A stretch of 64,000 bases of DNA from Zoogloeaceae bacterium (GCA_024235635.1 JACKMA010000003.1:620001-684000); one strand, 5' to 3'; positions 49,337-59,013 are shown, numbered from the stretch's first letter. The notes: generated from the sequence alone by a model not told the origin. Program-made: numbers and translations.

Positions 49337-50284
49337 GTGAAGCTGCTCAAATCGCTGCTGGTCGGCGTCATCGCCCTGGCCACGCTGCCCGCGATCGCGG
49401 AACAGAAGTTCGTCACCGTACTGACCGGCGGCACCAGCGGGGTGTATTACCCGATGGGTGTCGCGATGTCGCAACTATTCGGCACCGCGCTGCCCAATGC
49501 CAAGGTCAGCGTGCAATCCACCAAGGCCAGCGCCGAAAACGTCAACCTGCTGCAGGCCAATCGCGGCGAGGTGGCCTTCGCGCTTGGCGACACCGTCTCC
49601 TATGCCTGGCACGGCAACACGGAGGTCGGATTCAAGAAGCCGCTCGACAAGCTGCGGGCGATGGCCGCGATTTATCCCAATTTCGTGCAGATCGTCGCGT
49701 CGAAGGATTCCGGCATCCGCACGTTGGCCGACCTGAAGGGCAAGCGCGTGTCGGTCGGCGCACCGAAGTCGGGCACCGAGTTGAACGCCCGTGCGGTGTT
49801 CCAGGCCGCCGGCCTCTCCTACGACGATCTCGGCAAGGTCGAATACCTGCCGTTCGGCGAGTCGGTGGAGCTGATCAAGAACCGGCAGCTCGACGCCACC
49901 CTGCAATCGGCCGGCCTCGGCGTCGCATCGATCCGCGACCTCGCGACCTCGATCGACATCGTCGTCGTTCCGATTCCCGATGACGTGGTCAAGGCCATCG
50001 GCGATTCTGCCTACCAGGCCGGCGTGATTCCGGCCGGCACCTACGGCGGCCAGGACGCCGACGTGCCAACCGCGGCAATCCGCAACATCCTGGTGACCCA
50101 CGCCGGGGTCGAGGAAGCTGCGGTGTATGAAATGACCAAGGCGATCTTCACCAATCTCGACGCACTCGTCGCCGCCCATTCCGCGGCCAAGGGCATCCAG
50201 GCCGACAGCGCTGCCCGCGCCCTGCCGATTCCGCTGCACCCGGGCGCCGAACGCTACTACCGCGAAGCCGGCTTGCTCGAGTAG
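49337..50284 (+). CDS. TAXI-family TRAP transporter solute-binding protein
   Basis: A 315-residue periplasmic binding protein. A signal peptide (MKLLKSLLVGVIALATLPAIAEQ) is followed by the TAXI signature, FVTVLTGGTSGVYYPMG. Later blocks are ALGDTVSYAWHGN, DLKGKRVSVGAPKSGTELNAR, and TLAIRN-like AIRNILVTH. TAXI proteins deliver substrates to a fused DctQM permease, which is the next gene. Ligands are often glutamate or other C4/C5 compounds, but this cannot be read here. GTG 49337 with GAGGAG upstream. A hairpin terminator separates it from the permease, so the binding protein is probably made in excess. Confidence 0.95.
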   Translation: MKLLKSLLVGVIALATLPAIAEQKFVTVLTGGTSGVYYPMGVAMSQLFGTALPNAKVSVQSTKASAENVNLLQANRGEVAFALGDTVSYAWHGNTEVGFKKPLDKLRAMAAIYPNFVQIVASKDSGIRTLADLKGKRVSVGAPKSGTELNARAVFQAAGLSYDDLGKVEYLPFGESVELIKNRQLDATLQSAGLGVASIRDLATSIDIVVVPIPDDVVKAIGDSAYQAGVIPAGTYGGQDADVPTAAIRNILVTHAGVEEAAVYEMTKAIFTNLDALVAAHSAAKGIQADSAARALPIPLHPGAERYYREAGLLE

Positions 50285-50298
50285 TCAAGCTCCCTCCG

Positions 50299-50347
50299 CC
50301 CGCGCCGGCACGGCGCGGGTTTCCGCCCCCTCGCTCACCGGGGGCGG
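50299..50347 (+). terminator. Double hairpin between the TAXI and permease genes
   Basis: First, CCCGCGCCG-GCA-CGGCGCGGG (50299-50319) followed by TTT. Second, CCGCCCCC (50323-50330) pairs with GGGGGCGG (50340-50347) across a 9-base loop, followed by TCTTTAG. Both look like partial intrinsic terminators or mRNA stabilisers that lower expression of the permease relative to the binding protein. Confidence 0.6.
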
Positions 50348-50408
50348 TCTTTAGCCCTTTGGCCGCAACACGTTGGCGCATCCCGCCCCGGGGATGCGGG
50401 AGGCGTGC

Positions 50409-52454
50409 ATGTCAGACATCGACACCCGCGTGCGCGAGTACGGTTGGCAGGCCGGTCCGGCGGCTCGGCTGCTGTTCGTCGTCGGCATCCTTTTTTCCAC
50501 GTTCCAGATCATCACCGCCTCGTACAGCCCGCTGTCGTCGGGCATCGTGCGCGCGGTCCACGTCGGCTTCCTGCTGCTGCTCGGCTACGGCCTGTTCCGC
50601 GGCCGCGCCGACCAGCCGTTCCGCAGCGCGATATCGTGGCTGCTCGGCCTCACCGGCTTCGTGCTGGCCTTCTACCACTGGGTGTTCGAGGAAGATCTGA
50701 TCCTGCGCGCCGGCGACCCCGACCAGCTCGACCTGATCGTCGGCGGCATCACGCTGGTCCTGGTGTTCGAGGCCGCGCGGCGGGTGATCGGCACCGCACT
50801 GCCGCTGATCTGCGGCCTGTTCCTGGCCTACGCTCTGTTCGGCGAGCACTTGCCCGGCGATCTCGCCCACCGCGGCTATGCCTTGTCGCAGGTGATCGAT
50901 CAGCTCGCGTTCGGCACCGAGGGCATCTACGGCGTTCCGACCTACGTGTCGTCGAGCTACATCTTCCTCTTCATCCTGTTCGGCACCTTTCTCGAGCAGG
51001 CCGGCATGATTCGGTTGTTCACCGACTTCGCGCTCGGTACCGTCGGCCACACCCGCGGCGGCCCGGCCAAGGTGTCGGTGGTGTCGTCCGGCCTGATGGG
51101 CACGATCAGCGGCTCCGGCGTCGCCAACGTGGTCACCACCGGCCAGTTCACGATCCCGCTGATGAAGCGCTTCGGCTATCGCTCCGAATTCGCCGGCGGC
51201 GTCGAGGCCACCAGCTCGATGGGGGGCCAGATCATGCCGCCGGTGATGGGGGCGGTGGCCTTCATCATGGCCGAGACCATCGGCGTCGCCTATGTCGAGG
51301 TCTGCCTGGCTGCGGCGATTCCGGCGGCGCTCTATTTCTTCACGGCGTTCCTGATGGTGCATCTCGAAGCGGGCCGGGCGCACCTGCTCGGCCTGCCGAA
51401 GGACGAATGCCCCGACCCATGGGCGGCCGTTCGCCGCGACTGGCATCTGCTGCTGCCGCTGATCGTGCTGGTGTGGTTGCTGTTCGCCGGCTTCACGCCG
51501 CTGTTCTCCGGCACCGTCGGACTGGCTCTGACCGCGATCCTGATCTTCGCCAGCGCACTCGCGCTGCGGATTCCCGCGCGGGGGCTGCGCATCGCCTTCT
51601 GGGTCGCGCTGGGCATCGCCTGCAGCGCCTTCGCCCAGTGGGGCATCACCGTGTTCTTCGTGTTGATTGGTGGCCTGGTGGTGGCCTGCCTTTCCCAGTC
51701 CGGCGGCCGCGAGACCGCACGCATCGCGGTCGAGGCGCTGGCCGAGGGTGCCCGCCACGCGCTGCCGGTGGGTGTCGCCTGCGCGCTGGTCGGCGTCATC
51801 ATCGGCAGCCTGACGCTGACCGGTGCCGCCACCAGCTTCGCCAACGTGATCATCACGCTCGGCCGCGACAGCCTGTTCCTGTCGCTGGTGCTGACGATGC
51901 TGGTGTGCCTGATGCTGGGCATGGGCATCCCGACCATCCCGAACTACATCATCACTTCGTCGCTGGCCGCACCCGCACTGCTCGAGCTGGGCGTGCCGCT
52001 GGTGGTGAGCCACATGTTCGTCTTCTATTTCGGCATCATGGCCGACCTGACGCCACCGGTGGCGCTGGCCGCCTTCGCCGCGGCGCCGATCGCCCGTGCC
52101 AGCGGCATGGCGATCGGGCTGCAGGCGGTGCGCATCGCGATCGCCGGCTTCATCGTGCCCTACATGGCAGTGTTCGCGCCGGAGCTGATGCTGCAGGGCG
52201 AGTGGACGGTGTTGTCGGTGCTGTACATCGTGTTCAAGGCCGTGGTCGCGATCGTGCTGTGGGGCGCAACCTCGATCGGCTTCCTCGGTACTCCGCTGCC
52301 GTGGCCGGCGCGGCTGTTCGCCTTCGCCGCCGCCGCCACCTTGGTCGCCGCCCAGCCGCTGACCGACGAGATCGGGCTGGCGCTGGCGGCGGCCTTCTTC
52401 GTCTTGGTGGTGCTGCGTGGCCGGGCTGCCCGGCAGGCCGCCGGCCAGGGCTGA
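50409..52454 (+). CDS. TRAP transporter fused permease (DctQM, TAXI type)
   Basis: A 681-residue membrane protein that carries both small (DctQ-like) and large (DctM-like) permease parts, typical of TAXI-TRAP systems. About sixteen to eighteen helices are expected. Conserved blocks are GGPAKVSVVSSGLMGTISGSGVANV in two pieces and GVEATSSMGGQIMPPVMGA, LMLGMGIPTIPNYI and FGIMADLTPPVALAA. ATG 50409 is preceded by GGGAGG; an in-frame ATG at 50373 adds twelve residues. The DctB-type sensor gene begins about 95 bases downstream. Solutes are taken up by a sodium or proton gradient. Confidence 0.93.
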   Translation: MSDIDTRVREYGWQAGPAARLLFVVGILFSTFQIITASYSPLSSGIVRAVHVGFLLLLGYGLFRGRADQPFRSAISWLLGLTGFVLAFYHWVFEEDLILRAGDPDQLDLIVGGITLVLVFEAARRVIGTALPLICGLFLAYALFGEHLPGDLAHRGYALSQVIDQLAFGTEGIYGVPTYVSSSYIFLFILFGTFLEQAGMIRLFTDFALGTVGHTRGGPAKVSVVSSGLMGTISGSGVANVVTTGQFTIPLMKRFGYRSEFAGGVEATSSMGGQIMPPVMGAVAFIMAETIGVAYVEVCLAAAIPAALYFFTAFLMVHLEAGRAHLLGLPKDECPDPWAAVRRDWHLLLPLIVLVWLLFAGFTPLFSGTVGLALTAILIFASALALRIPARGLRIAFWVALGIACSAFAQWGITVFFVLIGGLVVACLSQSGGRETARIAVEALAEGARHALPVGVACALVGVIIGSLTLTGAATSFANVIITLGRDSLFLSLVLTMLVCLMLGMGIPTIPNYIITSSLAAPALLELGVPLVVSHMFVFYFGIMADLTPPVALAAFAAAPIARASGMAIGLQAVRIAIAGFIVPYMAVFAPELMLQGEWTVLSVLYIVFKAVVAIVLWGATSIGFLGTPLPWPARLFAFAAAATLVAAQPLTDEIGLALAAAFFVLVVLRGRAARQAAGQG

Positions 52455-52548
52455 GGCCGGCGGCGCACCGGCCGCCGGGGTCGCCGGGTTTCCGATCGGC
52501 GACGCCGGTCGTATGCTTGCGGCCGATGGCCCCAGCCTCGCCGACGCG

Positions 52549-54426
52549 ATGAACCTTGCCCGACAACTGCGCAGTTTCCTGCTGCGCCTGCTGCTGATCC
52601 TGCTGCCCGGCGTGCTGGCGGCCGGGCTGGCCTACCGCCATTTCGTCGATTCCGAGCTGACGCAGCTTGCCCGTGCCAACGAGGCGCGTCTCGAGTTCTA
52701 TCGCAGCAGCCTGATCCAGACCCTCGAGGAATTCCGCCTGCTGCCCGGCGTGGTCGGCCTCGACGGCCGCGTCCGTCGCCTGCTCGAGGAACCCGGCCGG
52801 CGCGACCAGGTCGAGGCGGTGAACCGCTATCTCGAGCAGGTCAGCACCGATCCGGCGATCCAGTTCGTGTTCCTGCTCGACCCGCGGGGCACGGCGCTGG
52901 CCGCCAGCAACTGGCAGGACGGCTACAGCCTGGTCGGACGCAACTACGGCTTCCGGCCGTACTTCGAGGACGCCATGAACGGGCGGGCGGGGCGCTTCTA
53001 CGGCATCGGCGTGACCACCCAGCTGGCCGGCTTCTTCCTGTCGGCGCCGGTGACCATCGACGGGCGCATCGCCGGCGTCGCGGTGGTCAAGATCAGCCTC
53101 GACCGTCTCGAGGAGGCGTGGCGCCGCTCGGGCGACCTGCTGATGCTGACCGATCGCCTCGGCGTTGCGCTGATGGCCTCGTCGCCGGGCTGGAAGTTCC
53201 GCAGCCTGCGCCCGATCGGCCCCGAGCAGGCCGAGACCCTGGCTCACACCCAGCAGTACCTGTACGAGGACCTGCCACCGCTGCGCGATGCCGATGGCGC
53301 GCCGATGACGGCGATGCCGGGCGAGACCCGGGTGGTGTCGCTGGCGCCGGCGGCCCAGCCCTTCGTCAGCGCCCGCCGCCAGGCCCGGCGCGACTACCTG
53401 CTGCAGGCCGCGACGTTGCCGGAATACGGCTGGCAGCTGCTGTTCTTCGCCGAACTCACCGACGTGCGGGTGATGGCGCTGACCGGTGCGGTGGCCGTCG
53501 GCCTCGCCACCCTGCTGGTGCTGACCGCCGGCATGCTGTTGGAGCTGCGGCGGCGGCGGCTGCAGGAGCGGCAGGCGGCGCGGGCGGCGCTCGAGAAGAT
53601 TCAGGCCGACCTCGAGGCCCGCATCGCGGAGCGCACCGAGGCGCTGACCGTGGCCAATCGCAGCCTCGAGCAGCGGGTCGCCGCGCTGAAGGACGCCGAA
53701 CAGATCCTGACCCGCACCCGCGACAGCGCGGTCCAGGCCGGCAAGCTCGCCGTGCTCGGCCAGATGGCTGCCGGCATCACCCACGAGATCAACCAGCCGC
53801 TGGCGGCGCTGACCACGCTCGCCGACAACGCCTCGACCCTGGTGGACCGCGGACGCAGCGACGAGGCGCGGCAGAACCTCGGCTACATCAGCCAGCTCGC
53901 CCAGCGCATGGGTCGCATCGTCGGCCAACTGAAGACCTTTGCCCGGCGCGGCGACGAGCACCTGTCGGCGGTGGCGGTATCGGACTCGATGAACAACGTG
54001 CTGCGCCTGTTCGGCACCCGCGGCAAGCACCCCGGCCTCGACATCAGCGTCTCGTGCCGCCAGCCGGGTGTCCACGTCAGGGCCGATCCGGTGCGCCTCG
54101 AGCAGGTGCTGCTGAACCTCGTCACCAACGCCGCCGACGCCATGGACCAGCAGGACGAGGGCCGCCTCGACATCGTCTGCGACTGCGACGGCGAGGTGGT
54201 CGAGATCACGCTGCGCGACAACGGCCCGGGCATTGCGCCCGAGGTCCTGCCCCACCTGTTCGAACCCTTCTTCACGACCAAGCCGGCGGGCAAGGGGCTG
54301 GGGCTCGGGCTGGCGATCTCGCGACTGATCGTCGAGAGCCTCGACGGCCGCCTCGATGCCGGCAACAACGATGGCGGCGGCGCGTGGTTCCGATTGCGCC
54401 TGCCGTCGGCGGAGCCACCGGACTGA
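52549..54426 (+). CDS. DctB-like C4-dicarboxylate-type sensor histidine kinase
   Basis: A 625-residue kinase (ATG 52549; ATG 52513 is an alternative). A helix (about 10-30) and a double-Cache periplasmic region with the DctB signature SSWQDGYSLVGRNYGFRPYF-like (NWQDGYSLVGRNYGFRPYF) and GFFLSAPV are followed by a second helix (about 320-345) and a coiled coil. The HisKA motif is MAAGITHEINQPLAALTTL, then N box NLVTNAADAMD and G boxes (DNGPGIAP, GLGLGLAIS). Stop and the next ATG overlap (TGATG). It is encoded directly after the TRAP genes, so it likely senses the transported compound. Confidence 0.93.
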   Translation: MNLARQLRSFLLRLLLILLPGVLAAGLAYRHFVDSELTQLARANEARLEFYRSSLIQTLEEFRLLPGVVGLDGRVRRLLEEPGRRDQVEAVNRYLEQVSTDPAIQFVFLLDPRGTALAASNWQDGYSLVGRNYGFRPYFEDAMNGRAGRFYGIGVTTQLAGFFLSAPVTIDGRIAGVAVVKISLDRLEEAWRRSGDLLMLTDRLGVALMASSPGWKFRSLRPIGPEQAETLAHTQQYLYEDLPPLRDADGAPMTAMPGETRVVSLAPAAQPFVSARRQARRDYLLQAATLPEYGWQLLFFAELTDVRVMALTGAVAVGLATLLVLTAGMLLELRRRRLQERQAARAALEKIQADLEARIAERTEALTVANRSLEQRVAALKDAEQILTRTRDSAVQAGKLAVLGQMAAGITHEINQPLAALTTLADNASTLVDRGRSDEARQNLGYISQLAQRMGRIVGQLKTFARRGDEHLSAVAVSDSMNNVLRLFGTRGKHPGLDISVSCRQPGVHVRADPVRLEQVLLNLVTNAADAMDQQDEGRLDIVCDCDGEVVEITLRDNGPGIAPEVLPHLFEPFFTTKPAGKGLGLGLAISRLIVESLDGRLDAGNNDGGGAWFRLRLPSAEPPD

Positions 54427-55742
54427 TGCCCCATTCCCCCCTCGCGCTCATCGTCGAAGACGACCCGGCGGTACGCCTCGGCATGCTCCAGGCCCTCGAC
54501 CTGGCCGGCATCGCCAGCCGCGGCGTCGACCGCGGCGAGGACGCGCTGGCCGGCCTCGACGCCGATTTCGGCGGCGTCGTGGTCAGCGACGTGCGACTGC
54601 CCGGCATCGACGGCCTGGCGCTGCTTGCCGAGATCCTGACCCGAGACCGCGAGATCCCGGTGATCCTGGTCACCGGCCACGGCGGCATCGGCATGGCGGT
54701 GCAGGCGATCCGCGACGGCGCCTACGATTTCATCGAGAAGCCATTCACCTCCGACCGGCTGGCCGACATCGTCCGCCGCGGCCTCGCCCACCGTCGGCTG
54801 GTGCTCGAGAACCGACGGCTGAAGGAGCGGGTGCTGGAGAAGCGCTCGGTGCTGCTGCTCGGCGACAGCCCGCAGATCGTGCATCTGCGCCGCATGGTCG
54901 GGGCGATCGGCCCGACCGAGGCCGACGTGCTGATCTATGGCGACACCGGCACCGGCAAGGAAGTGCTGGCACGCGCGCTGCACGCCGCCAGCGGCCGCAG
55001 CGGCGAATTCGTCGCGATCAACTGCGCGGCGCTGCCGGAATCGGTGTTCGAGAGCGAGATCTTCGGCCACGAGGCCGGCGCCTTCACCGGCGCGCTGAAG
55101 CGGCGGATCGGCAAGATCGAACACGCCCGCGGCGGCACACTGTTCCTCGACGAGATCGAGAACATGTCGCCCCAGCTCCAGGTCAAGCTGCTGCGGGTGC
55201 TGCAGGAGCGCGTCGTCGAGCGCCTCGGCAGCAACCAGCCGATCCCGGTGGACTGCCGCATCGTCGCCGCCAGCAAGAGCGATCTCAAGGCCTTATCCGA
55301 CGCCGGCGAGTTCCGCGCCGACCTCTACTACCGGCTCAACGTGGTCTGCCTCGAATTGCCGCCGCTGGCCCAGCGCAAGGGCGACATCCCGGTGCTGGCC
55401 GCCCACTTCCTGCACCAGGCCGCCCAGCGCTACCACCTCGAGGCGCCGACCCTCGGCCAGAGTCAGCTCGACCAGTGGCTGGCCCACGACTGGCCCGGCA
55501 ACGTGCGCGAACTGCGCAACGCCGTCGACCGCTTCTGCCTCGGCGTCGCCACCGGCCCGGCCAGCGTGCCGGCGAGTTCGCTGAACGAACGCGTGGCGCA
55601 GTTCGAGCGCGGGCTGATCGAAGCCGCGCTGCGCGAATCGCAGGGGCGCATCAGCGTGGCGGCGGACAAGCTGCAGATTGCGCGGAAGACGCTGCATGAC
55701 CGGATTGCGCGCTTGGGGATCGATCCGGAGCGCTTGCGGTAG
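54426..55742 (+). CDS. DctD-like sigma-54-dependent response regulator
   Basis: A 438-residue activator. Receiver (about 1-120) with LIVEDDPAV, the phosphoacceptor in VVSDVRLPGIDG and the FIEKPF lysine. AAA+ domain (about 145-380) with Walker A GDTGTGKEVL, the sigma-54 contact loop GAFTGA, Walker B GGTLFLDEIENM and the R-finger region. The Fis-type DNA-binding helices end at KLQIARKTLHDRIARLGI. Its one-base overlap with the kinase gene couples the pair. Candidate targets are the palindromes and promoter at 49.1-49.2 kb, which would link transporter expression to the signal. Confidence 0.95.
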   Translation: MPHSPLALIVEDDPAVRLGMLQALDLAGIASRGVDRGEDALAGLDADFGGVVVSDVRLPGIDGLALLAEILTRDREIPVILVTGHGGIGMAVQAIRDGAYDFIEKPFTSDRLADIVRRGLAHRRLVLENRRLKERVLEKRSVLLLGDSPQIVHLRRMVGAIGPTEADVLIYGDTGTGKEVLARALHAASGRSGEFVAINCAALPESVFESEIFGHEAGAFTGALKRRIGKIEHARGGTLFLDEIENMSPQLQVKLLRVLQERVVERLGSNQPIPVDCRIVAASKSDLKALSDAGEFRADLYYRLNVVCLELPPLAQRKGDIPVLAAHFLHQAAQRYHLEAPTLGQSQLDQWLAHDWPGNVRELRNAVDRFCLGVATGPASVPASSLNERVAQFERGLIEAALRESQGRISVAADKLQIARKTLHDRIARLGIDPERLR

Positions 55743-55980
55743 CGGAAACCGGTGTCCGGCCGTGGGGAATTCGCCGATGAGGCGAGCGGCACGGCCGGCG
55801 GCGCCCCCGCCGCCCATGCCGGAGCGGGATCTTGCCTCCGGCCTGAGAAAGCTCGCGCCCGCGGCCCTTGCGAGGGGGATTGGCCATCAAGGCTGCGAGC
55901 GGTACCGGCGCGAATGGGCTCGTCGTTCGGTCCTGGCCAGGAGCACACCGGTATGACCCTGCCGCCTGGAGGACAGCGGT

Positions 55981-58900
55981 TCAAGGCACGGCATCCTCGC
56001 AGCGGTCCGCCACTTCGGGGTCCAGCCACGGTCGCAGGATCGGCGCCATCTCCTTCAGGATCTGCACCGGCAGCGCCGAAGTGAAGCGGTAGTCACCAGC
56101 AGTACTGCCGGTCACGTAGGCGGTGAGCGTTCCGTAATGGCGCTGGCCGAGGTAGAAGACGAAGGTCGCGGTGCGATTCAACGCCACCGAGTTGCGACCC
56201 TTTTCGCCGCTGGTGACGATCCGGTTGTCGCCGGTGCCGGTCTTGCCGCCGGCCGCCAGCGCAGTACCGTCGGGCAGGCGGAAGACGCCCGCCAGCCGGC
56301 GCGCGGTGCCGGCCTCCACCACCTGCCCGAGGGCCTCCCGCAGCGCCCTGGCGACTTCCGGCAGCATTACCTGCTCGGCGGTCACGTCGATTCGCCTGAA
56401 GTGGGTCTCGTAGGGCGTGGCGGCCGCGAAATGCAGCTCGGTGATCCGTTGGGTCGGTAGCCGGCGGCCGTCATTGACGATGACTCCCATCAGCGCGGCC
56501 AGTGCCGCCGGCCGATCGCCGGAACTGCCCAGCGCGGTCGCCAGCGACGGCACCAGATGATCGAATGGATAGCCCAGGCGCGTCCACCGCCGATGGATCT
56601 CGAGGAAGGCCTCGACCTCCAGCATCGACAGGATGCGCTTGTCCTGGGCATTCTTGGCGCGGGTCTTGAACAGCCACTTATAGACCGCCTGGCGCTGAGT
56701 CCGGCTGGCCTCCACCAGTTCCGCGAAGGTCGCCGCGGGATGGCTGCTCAGGTAGCCGACCAGCCACAGCTCGAGGGGGTGCACACGGGCCAGGTAACCC
56801 TGGTCGGCGAGATCCCAGGCGTCGGGCCGAAAGCGCCGATACAGGTCATCGACGCGGGCGGGCGTCAGGCGGGCCTCGCCCATGCGGTCGTTGATGAACG
56901 CGCCGAAGGCGGCCAGATCGGACTGCGGATTCAGATACCGGTAGGCTGCCGCCAGCCGGTCGGGGACCCGGCGCAGTCCGTCGAAGATGCTCGCCTGCAT
57001 TTCGCCGGCCGGATGGTTGCGGTGCTTGCGCCAGAAGCGACGCAGGAACTCCTGTCCTTCGCGATCGGCGAATCGCGCCAGGTATTCGTCGCGTCGCGGA
57101 TCCCCGTGGTCTTCGAGGAGGCGCGCGGTGCTACCCCGGACCTGGTACATCTCGTAGCGCACCAGTTCGCGCATCAGCCGCACGAAGGGGAGGTTGATGG
57201 AGCCCTGCAGCGCTTCGCGCAGGGTCGGGCTGCGCCCGTCGTCCTCATGGCGGAAGTTGTTGAACCGATGCACCCCACCGCCGGTGAAGAAGGATTCCTT
57301 CGGCGAGGCCGAAAAGCGGCGCTCCAGGGCCGCCGCCAGCATTGCCGGCAGGCTGCGGTCGCCTGTGCGGGCGAGGTAGTCGCGCGCCCACAGGCTCAGC
57401 GGATCGCGCCGCTCGGCCGAGGTGGCGTCGAACGCTTCGGCGCTCAACGCAGTCAGCCGCTGGTGCAGCTCGGCGACGATCTCCAGGTAGCTGGCGAGCA
57501 CCCTCAGCTTGGCAGTCGAGCCCAACTCCAGTTTGGCCTGCTCGTTGATGTCGAATGGGGTGTTGGCGGTGTCGGTCTGGACTCGCACCCGGTTGCCGTC
57601 GCCACTGCTTTCGACCAGCGTGAAGCTGTAGCGCACCGCTCCGAGCTTGTCGGGCGCCAGCAGGTGTTCGCCGAGCAGCCCGTGCCCGGTCGCGAAGGTC
57701 GCGTCGCCCAGTCTCGCGAGGAAGTCGTCCACCTCGCGCTGCAGACGACGGTCCAGCGTCGAGGCGACTTCAAGATCGAGGCGGTCGAGATCGTATTGGG
57801 AGACCTCGAGCATCCCGGCCAACCGCGCCCGCAGCGTCGAAGGCCCCTTGCCGATGCCGCTACGGCCGACCGCAGCGTCCTCGGCAGGCTTGCGAAACGT
57901 CAGCCGCGTCGCCAGCGCGGCATCTCGCAGCGCCGCGTCGATGATTCCGGCACCGTCCAGCAGCCGCAGGTAGGCATCGGCCAGTTGCTCCAGTTCCTCG
58001 CGCCCGCGTGTCAGGTAGTAGCTGGGGCGACGGTGGGCGATCATCAGCGCCAGCACCTGGCGCAAGGCCAGGCCCCGGGCCTGGAGTGCGCCGGAGTCGG
58101 TCGCTCGCGACGCAAGGCTACGGTTGACGCCGTCGAAATCGGCGCCGAACCACACCCACAACCCGTCGCCGAGGCCGTACACTTCGCCGAAGGCCGGGGC
58201 GGCGGAGAGTGGCACGGTGTTGATGTATGCGAGCACCAGGTTCCGGCGTGCCTCGAGCGTGTCGGCATCACCACGGTAGGCGCGCACGCTGGCAGAGACC
58301 ATCTGGCGCAGCTTTTCGCGCACCGAATAGGTGACTCCGTCGGGCGAGTGGCGGAATTTTTCCACCTGGGTTGCCAGCGTGCTGCCGCCTGGCGCGTTGT
58401 AATCGCCGTCGACGATCTTGGCGAGCTGGGCCAGCACTGCCTTGCCGAGCCGCGCCCAGTCCAGCGCCGGATTCAGGCGCGGGCGCTGCGCATCGAGCAG
58501 GGAACGGTCTTCGATATACAGCAGCGTGCCTCTGACCAACTCGGGAATGTCTGCGAAGGACGTGTACTGGCGGTCGGGAAAGACCGCTCTGAACAAATGC
58601 TCGCCACGGCAGTCGCGCATCGCCAAGCCCGTTTGCATCTTCTCCCGATAGGGCGGGAAGTAGCCCTCCCTGGCAAAATTCATCAGCGCCGGCGCGAACT
58701 GCGCCTGGCGGTCCACCCGATAGCCATGCTTGCCGAGTCGCTGGCTGAACTGGGGCAGCAGCGAAAAGCCAAGGCGCGCGTCGTACGGCCCCTCCCTGGG
58801 GAACACGATCTGCTCGCTCGGCCCCGACTCGACCTGCCAGGTAAGCGTCGAAGCGTAGCCGGGAAGCAGTTCGGACTGAACCCAGGAGGTGCGCAGTTCA

Positions 58901-59013
58901 ACGATGCCGGCCAGCGCCGCGAGCACGGCGAAAGAGAATAGCAGGAGCAGCGATGCAGTCACCGCCGGACGGCGGCGCCGCTCGGATTCAGGGAACGGCT
59001 CAGGTTCGATCAA
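55981..59013 (-). CDS. Divergent class A penicillin-binding protein
   Basis: A 1010-residue bifunctional enzyme. After one membrane helix (about 17-38) comes the glycosyltransferase domain with catalytic Glu168 in LLYIEDRSLLD and the second motif GGSTLATQ (209-216). The transpeptidase domain has the active Ser499 in GSTAK, SIN at 605-607 and KTG at 924-926. The gap between SxN and KTG is about 320 residues, much longer than in PBP1a/1b, and the early part has extra helical segments. It resembles the unusual proteobacterial group of about 1000 residues rather than PBP1A, PBP1B or PBP1C. Start appears to be TTG 59013, with no strong ribosome site. Confidence 0.85.
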   Translation of the reverse strand: MIEPEPFPESERRRRPAVTASLLLLFSFAVLAALAGIVELRTSWVQSELLPGYASTLTWQVESGPSEQIVFPREGPYDARLGFSLLPQFSQRLGKHGYRVDRQAQFAPALMNFAREGYFPPYREKMQTGLAMRDCRGEHLFRAVFPDRQYTSFADIPELVRGTLLYIEDRSLLDAQRPRLNPALDWARLGKAVLAQLAKIVDGDYNAPGGSTLATQVEKFRHSPDGVTYSVREKLRQMVSASVRAYRGDADTLEARRNLVLAYINTVPLSAAPAFGEVYGLGDGLWVWFGADFDGVNRSLASRATDSGALQARGLALRQVLALMIAHRRPSYYLTRGREELEQLADAYLRLLDGAGIIDAALRDAALATRLTFRKPAEDAAVGRSGIGKGPSTLRARLAGMLEVSQYDLDRLDLEVASTLDRRLQREVDDFLARLGDATFATGHGLLGEHLLAPDKLGAVRYSFTLVESSGDGNRVRVQTDTANTPFDINEQAKLELGSTAKLRVLASYLEIVAELHQRLTALSAEAFDATSAERRDPLSLWARDYLARTGDRSLPAMLAAALERRFSASPKESFFTGGGVHRFNNFRHEDDGRSPTLREALQGSINLPFVRLMRELVRYEMYQVRGSTARLLEDHGDPRRDEYLARFADREGQEFLRRFWRKHRNHPAGEMQASIFDGLRRVPDRLAAAYRYLNPQSDLAAFGAFINDRMGEARLTPARVDDLYRRFRPDAWDLADQGYLARVHPLELWLVGYLSSHPAATFAELVEASRTQRQAVYKWLFKTRAKNAQDKRILSMLEVEAFLEIHRRWTRLGYPFDHLVPSLATALGSSGDRPAALAALMGVIVNDGRRLPTQRITELHFAAATPYETHFRRIDVTAEQVMLPEVARALREALGQVVEAGTARRLAGVFRLPDGTALAAGGKTGTGDNRIVTSGEKGRNSVALNRTATFVFYLGQRHYGTLTAYVTGSTAGDYRFTSALPVQILKEMAPILRPWLDPEVADRCEDAVP

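Noticed and set aside
50405..52552. 715-codon plus-strand frame over the permease
   Set aside because: Different frame of the same DNA. The permease frame gives a perfect membrane protein with TRAP signatures, this one an Arg-rich chain.
53118..55742. Single 874-codon frame that seems to fuse kinase and regulator
   Set aside because: Its first part is the wrong frame of the kinase gene; the true regulator begins at ATG 54426 and the kinase ends there.
56557..58941. 794-codon plus-strand frame over the penicillin-binding protein
   Set aside because: Opposite strand carries the glycosyltransferase, SxxK, SxN and KTG motifs in order. The plus-strand product has only shadow composition.
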